A stretch of 64,000 nt of DNA from Porphyromonas uenonis 60-3 (GTDB lineage: Bacteria > Bacteroidota > Bacteroidia > Bacteroidales > Porphyromonadaceae), in the NCBI RefSeq assembly GCF_000174775.1, contig NZ_ACLR01000182.1, positions 62,001-126,000 on the forward strand, given 5' to 3'. Position numbers and translations under genes: made by a program. Position 1 is the stretch's first letter. The number at the start of each line of letters is the position of its first letter. This document shows, piece by piece, positions 60,863-64,000 of the stretch. The notes beneath the pieces were generated by a model, which saw nothing but the letters and a program-made list of their open reading frames with translations, was not told the origin of the DNA and did no database searches.

Positions 60863-61998
60863 CTTCCCCCAGAGGCATGCAGTGCCTCGGCACCCGCTTC
60901 AAGACGCTGGAGATGGCAGACGAGGAGTTTGCCTTCATCGTCTCGTAGGTGCATACCATTGCCCAAACAGTACTTCCAGCTTTTACAATCGGCACAGGGT
61001 CCTGTCTTAGCCCACGAGCGATCACGATAACTCTCGAAGCGCTCCTCCCACACCTGCCACAGATCGTCGTGATGTATGTTGCCCTGCTTGTGGTCAAAGC
61101 GAATACTCGGGCAGGCACTGATAGAGCCGTCGCACAGGATAGAGGCGATGTTTACGCCAGCACGGCATTGATAAAACTGTTTGCGCGTGCGCCCCTCGAA
61201 GGCTCCCAAGTAGCCCTCACACCCATACTGCGCCTCGATCTCTCCAGCCTCATTCGTCTCGATGATAAACTGCATCATCTGGTAGTACTGACTGTCGGAG
61301 AGCTGGAGCTGCTTATTCTCCGCAGCGCGTCCCACAGGGAAGATAGAGAAGAGTCTCCACCGCTTCACACCCGCATCAATCAGTTGCTGGCGAAAGGCGG
61401 GGAGCGAGTCAAAGTTCATCGGATTGACACAAGTCACCACGTCCCAGACCAAGTCCTCAGCCTGCGTGAGTAGTTGGATAGCTCGCCAAGCTCGTTCGTA
61501 GCTAAGTGGATGCCCTCGCAAAGCGTTGTGCGCCTCGGCAAAGCCATCTAGGCTCACCGTCGCTGTGTGTAGTCCAGCACGGCGCAAACTCTCTAGACGC
61601 TTCTCGTCAAGGAGCATCCCATTGGTCACGATGCCCCACGGGTAGCCACGACGGTAGAGGGCTAGCCCCGCCTCCTCAATGTCTTGCCGCACGAGCGCCT
61701 CGCCACCCGTGAAGATGACCAGTAGCTTGTTCGGATCGACGTGAGGCGTCAGCCCGTCAATAATATGGATAAAGTCAGCGACCGACAGCTCATCGACCCC
61801 GCTCTCCACACGGCAGTCGCTGCCGCAGTGCCCGCAGTGCAGATTGCAGCGCAGCGTACACTCCCAGAAGAGTGTCGTCATCGGGTGCCGACGCACATTG
61901 TCCGCCTGCAGGACACGATGCAGGTCAAGAGCTATCCGCTGCTTGAATGCTGGACGCAAGAGCGTCTGCCCGACGGACTTATGCTTGCTCAGTTTCAT
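60859..61998 (-). CDS. Radical SAM/SPASM protein of the rSAM/lipoprotein system
   Basis: Radical SAM enzyme of 379 residues. The cluster motif is RCNLHCGHC (CXXXCXXC, about 54-61), followed by VIFTGGEALVRQDIEEAG, IVTNGMLLDE and ATVSLDGFAEAHNALRG. The C-terminal SPASM-type region has many Cys (QCRAGVNIASILCDG, ISACPSIRF, GPCADCKSWKYCLGNGMH) for further clusters. Together with the lipoproteins just upstream this fits the rSAM/lipoprotein pair defined as TIGR04133/TIGR04134 (recalled from family knowledge). The reaction and the modified substrate are unknown. Confidence 0.88.
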   Translation of the reverse strand: MKLSKHKSVGQTLLRPAFKQRIALDLHRVLQADNVRRHPMTTLFWECTLRCNLHCGHCGSDCRVESGVDELSVADFIHIIDGLTPHVDPNKLLVIFTGGEALVRQDIEEAGLALYRRGYPWGIVTNGMLLDEKRLESLRRAGLHTATVSLDGFAEAHNALRGHPLSYERAWRAIQLLTQAEDLVWDVVTCVNPMNFDSLPAFRQQLIDAGVKRWRLFSIFPVGRAAENKQLQLSDSQYYQMMQFIIETNEAGEIEAQYGCEGYLGAFEGRTRKQFYQCRAGVNIASILCDGSISACPSIRFDHKQGNIHHDDLWQVWEERFESYRDRSWAKTGPCADCKSWKYCLGNGMHLRDDEGKLLVCHLQRLEAGAEALHASGGR

Positions 61999-62021
61999 CA
62001 GATGAGACCACGATCTCTAGT

Positions 62022-62279
62022 TCACTCTGGCTTCTCCGGCTCTACGATCTGCTTCGGCTCAAACATCGTCGTAGGCGTGCCATACATCACCATGCCCATA
62101 CCGTCTGGTCTAGGTTTAGGCTTGGCGAGCGTCGTCGTGTCGGGTTGCTCCGACTTGCCACCCTCGCTTGTCCTCTGCGTAGTGCGTGTCTTACAGCTGG
62201 AGAAACCCAAGCAACCGATCAGCGCAAGCAATGTGCCAGCAATTAGATTAGAAATGATATTTGAGAGTTTTCTCTTCAT
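62022..62279 (-). CDS. Short rSAM-associated lipoprotein with YGTP motif
   Basis: Predicted lipoprotein of 85 residues, lipobox GCLGFSSC (Cys 29). After a Thr/Ser/Lys linker comes MGMVMYGTPTTMFEPKQIV: the YGTP motif shared with the two longer lipoproteins upstream, but without their folded domain. The protein ends about 15 residues later, as in a peptide substrate. It is 23 nt before the radical SAM gene. Shortness and a shared motif make it a candidate substrate (inference). Confidence 0.75.
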   Translation of the reverse strand: MKRKLSNIISNLIAGTLLALIGCLGFSSCKTRTTQRTSEGGKSEQPDTTTLAKPKPRPDGMGMVMYGTPTTMFEPKQIVEPEKPE

Positions 62280-62322
62280 ACACTATATATAAATAGGAGT
62301 GAGGATAGAGACGTTACAGAGG

Positions 62323-62772
62323 TTACTTGCGCTCCACTTGGATCTCTATGTCCTTTTTTACCTTGCCGTTGTTCCAGTTTCCAGAGCCTTTGCTGACGAA
62401 GTCGCTCTCCTTGATATCTACGATCACTTGCTTGTCTGCGACGACGCCATTCTTCTCGCCATCGATGTCCTTCACCTCTAGGGCTACCCCATGATCCCCG
62501 CGGAATCCCGTGTAGCTACCCTCTAGCTCCACATTGCCCTGAGCATCGGTGAGCTTCTTTTTGTCTCCACGACCATTGGGTAGGTTTACCTGAAGACCCT
62601 CGACAGGCTTAGCGTCTTGGTCGGTGACGCGCACCTTGAACTCGTAATCGACTGTAGGCGTGCCATACTCAGCCATTCCGATGCTATCGCAACTAGCGAA
62701 TCCCAGCCAGCCGAGTAGGAGGGAGGCTCCAGCGGATAGGAGCGAGCGTACGGATAGATAAACTCTTTTCAT
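62323..62772 (-). CDS. rSAM-associated lipoprotein, paralog 2
   Basis: Predicted lipoprotein of 149 residues, lipobox GWLGFASC (Cys 28). The mature part starts with SIGMAEYGTPTVDYEFKVRV and continues as one beta-sandwich domain (TDQDAKPVEGLQVNLPNG, VALEVKDIDGEKNGVVADKQ, IEIQVERK), similar in layout to Cna-B-type or TIGR04134 proteins. It is nearly the same as the next gene upstream at DNA level, so a recent tandem duplicate. Confidence 0.8.
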   Translation of the reverse strand: MKRVYLSVRSLLSAGASLLLGWLGFASCDSIGMAEYGTPTVDYEFKVRVTDQDAKPVEGLQVNLPNGRGDKKKLTDAQGNVELEGSYTGFRGDHGVALEVKDIDGEKNGVVADKQVIVDIKESDFVSKGSGNWNNGKVKKDIEIQVERK

Positions 62773-62796
62773 AGTGTGGTCGCTTTGATACTACGA

Positions 62797-62827
62797 CAAA
62801 TGTAATACAATTGCGGAAGACGCGCAA
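62797..62827 (-). promoter_or_regulatory. Candidate promoter of lipoprotein paralog 2
   Basis: TACATTTG (62804-62797 on the minus strand), a match to TAnnTTTG, with TTG 20 nt upstream (62827-62825). 25 nt before the ATG at 62772. Confidence 0.45.
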
Positions 62828-62842
62828 TAAACTTAGACTAGA

Positions 62843-63301
62843 TTACTTGCGCTCCACTTGGATCTCTATAGCCTTCTTTACCTTGCCGTTGTTCCACTTC
62901 TTAGAGCCTTTGCTGACGAAGTCGCTCTCCTTGACCTCTACGGTCACCTGCTTGTCTGCAACGACGCCATTCTTCTCGCCATCAATGTCCTTCACCTCTA
63001 GGACCACCTGATGATCTCTGTGAAAGCCCGTGTAGCTCCCGTCTATCTCCGCATTGCCCTGAGCATCGGTGAGCTCCTTTTCGTCTCCATAGCTACTGGG
63101 TAGGTCTACCTGAAGACCCTCGACAGGCTTAGCGTCTTGGTCGGTGACGCGCACCTTAAACTCGTAATCGACTGTGGGCGTGCCATACTCGGCCATCCCG
63201 GCATCAGGAGTTTTCGAGCAACCAGAGAAGCCTAGCCAACCAAGTAGGAGAGCGGCTCCAGCGGATAGGAGCGAGCGTACGGATAGATAAACTCTTTTCA
63301 T
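62843..63301 (-). CDS. rSAM-associated lipoprotein, paralog 1
   Basis: Predicted lipoprotein of 152 residues. The frame is open to 63376, but the ATG at 63301 starts the same signal peptide as paralog 2 (MKRVYLSVRSLLSAGAALLL) with lipobox GWLGFSGC. The mature part has GMAEYGTPTVDYEFKVRV, then the same beta-sandwich domain with scattered changes (LPSSYGDEKELTDAQGNAEI). First gene of the rSAM cluster; an own -7 box (TACATTTG) lies 27 nt upstream. Confidence 0.82.
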   Translation of the reverse strand: MKRVYLSVRSLLSAGAALLLGWLGFSGCSKTPDAGMAEYGTPTVDYEFKVRVTDQDAKPVEGLQVDLPSSYGDEKELTDAQGNAEIDGSYTGFHRDHQVVLEVKDIDGEKNGVVADKQVTVEVKESDFVSKGSKKWNNGKVKKAIEIQVERK

Positions 63302-63327
63302 ACTGTGAGGCATTATTGATACATTGG

Positions 63328-63335
63328 CAAATGTA
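63328..63335 (-). promoter_or_regulatory. -7 box of a candidate promoter for lipoprotein paralog 1
   Basis: TACATTTG on the minus strand, the same box as before paralog 2, 27 nt upstream of the ATG. Confidence 0.4.
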
Positions 63336-63380
63336 GCACAAAAAAAGGAATCTGCCACAACTTCACTCGCCCCCAAAAGC

Positions 63381-63562
63381 GATCTCCACGGAGATAATCA
63401 GAAATCTCCACGGAGCAAACGAAAATTCTCCACGGAACCGGGAAATAAAAGTTCGGAAGAATGAAATGAAAGTTCGGAAGAAAGAAATCAAAGTTCCGAA
63501 GAATTTTTCGTTTGCTCCGTGGCAAATAAAAAAAAGCTCCGAGGAAATTCTCCATTTCCTCG
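63381..63562 (+). repeat. Dispersed intergenic element, copy F
   Basis: The core is 63442-63501; in this copy the second dyad has G in place of C in CTTCGGAAG. The left arm has CTCCACGGAG twice (near 63384 and 63416), the right arm TTGCTCCGTGG and GCTCCGAGGAAATTC. It lies between divergent genes (lipoprotein and PepSY). The rest of the 63302-63835 gap has two -7 boxes and no gene. Confidence 0.85.
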
Positions 63563-63718
63563 AAGCTGTGATTCTAGACAGGTGTGGTGTTTGGATTAAA
63601 ACACTAGATATTCGTTTGAGTATAAAAGGCTTAGCGCGTCATGTTAGGAGATCTGGATTACGCTTCGCCAGCCTTTGCTTATTTTTCCTTAGTTTGTGAT
63701 TCTCTTTGCGAATAGTGG

Positions 63719-63726
63719 TATCTTTG
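63719..63726 (+). promoter_or_regulatory. -7 box of a candidate promoter for the PepSY gene
   Basis: TATCTTTG 110 nt before the ATG at 63836. TTTG occurs upstream at 63693-63696, with a 22-nt spacing that is slightly long. Confidence 0.4.
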
Positions 63727-63835
63727 CGGTCAAGAGGAGGTCGCTACGAGAGGAGAGGCGCTGATGTCTCGCACTCTTTGCCCCATCTGAGCGACCTCTC
63801 ATGAAACATGATAATCCTATAACCAAATCACGGCT

Positions 63836-64000
63836 ATGCGCTGGCTTCACAAAGTACTTGGCACCGTCTGTGCCCCGCTCTTCCTCTTATGGTTGATCTC
63901 GGGAGGAGTGATGATCTTTTGTTCCTTTCCCCGTCTCGGGGACAAGGACTTACCGCTACAGGACACCCTCGCGGCCTCGGCGGCTCTACCGTCGGAAGCT
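63836..64000 (+). CDS. PepSY-associated membrane protein, N-terminal part
   Basis: Partial: an open frame of 55 codons runs off the right edge. It starts MRWLHKVLGTVCAPLFLLWL, then ISGGVMIFCSFPRLGD: a Trp-Leu-His-Lys start followed by one membrane span ending in SGGVMIF, the typical first helix of PepSY-TM proteins (often iron-uptake reductases). The domain itself lies beyond the window, so this is a tentative call. Confidence 0.55.
   Translation, partial: MRWLHKVLGTVCAPLFLLWLISGGVMIFCSFPRLGDKDLPLQDTLAASAALPSEA

Noticed and set aside
1-64000. tRNA, rRNA or riboswitch genes
   Set aside because: No cloverleaf, rRNA or known riboswitch sequence was recognised in the gaps by eye; a covariance-model scan would be needed to exclude small RNAs.

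Overview
The window looks like chromosomal DNA of a Bacteroidales bacterium, most likely a Porphyromonas species (inference). The grounds are Bacteroidetes-type promoters (a -7 box TAnnTTTG recurs upstream of many genes), a Bacteroidales fimbrial locus (DUF3575 barrel plus lipoprotein subunits), a DUF4374/TonB receptor pair, a DUF4296 lipoprotein beside lspA, DUF3098 beside ftsX, and the rSAM/lipoprotein system. No rRNA or tRNA gene was seen.

Layout. 1-2.5 kb: end of bamA and two Skp/OmpH chaperone genes. 2.8-13.4 kb: minus-strand housekeeping block (glycosyltransferase, aroB, alaS, a small ORF, DUF4296 lipoprotein, lspA, a DksA-like protein, ileS). 13.9-15.1 kb: an orphan FrhB-like iron-sulfur protein. 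15.1-20.0 kb: a compact six-gene minus-strand cluster of unknown function (membrane coiled-coil protein, P-loop GTPase, coiled-coil membrane protein, retropepsin-like lipoprotein, tail-anchored protein, DUF805 protein). 20.5-22.9 kb: SulP transporter and a small beta-barrel protein. 23.0-28.6 kb: RNA and translation genes (rlmN, rnr, rsgA, frr, pyrH). 28.7-34.2 kb: three-gene fimbrial locus lying between two copies of the 3' flank of the DUF4374 gene. 34.2-39.2 kb: DUF4374 lipoprotein, a frameshifted TonB receptor, a TetR regulator and a methyltransferase. 39.3-49.7 kb: YgbA-like protein, mnmE, folK, queA, truB, uppP, DUF3098, ftsX, a histidine kinase, a second TetR regulator, fabG and an rluA-family gene. 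49.8-54.2 kb: remnant of a mobile island (truncated integrase, DUF1266/DUF3137/LemA/MORN genes, HTH protein). 54.7-58.8 kb: DUF695-like gene, cytidylate kinase-like gene, cdd, fabD (frameshifted) and pepD. 59.0-63.3 kb: bile-acid-symporter-like transporter, queG, a radical SAM/SPASM protein and three associated lipoproteins. The window ends in the start of a PepSY-type membrane protein.

The main non-genic signal is a dispersed intergenic element, present in six copies plus one truncated copy. It has a nearly invariant 60-nt core made of three TTCSGAA dyads spaced exactly 21 nt apart, inside imperfect inverted arms. Two of the copies have nearby arrays of three GTTCC-N6-GGAAC palindromes spaced exactly 22 nt apart. 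Other notable points are a swapped GXHH signature in IleS, a T10 tract inside the fimbrial promoter spacer, a duplicated gene end flanking the fimbrial locus, and frameshifts in fabD and the TonB receptor that may reflect homopolymer errors in the assembly.
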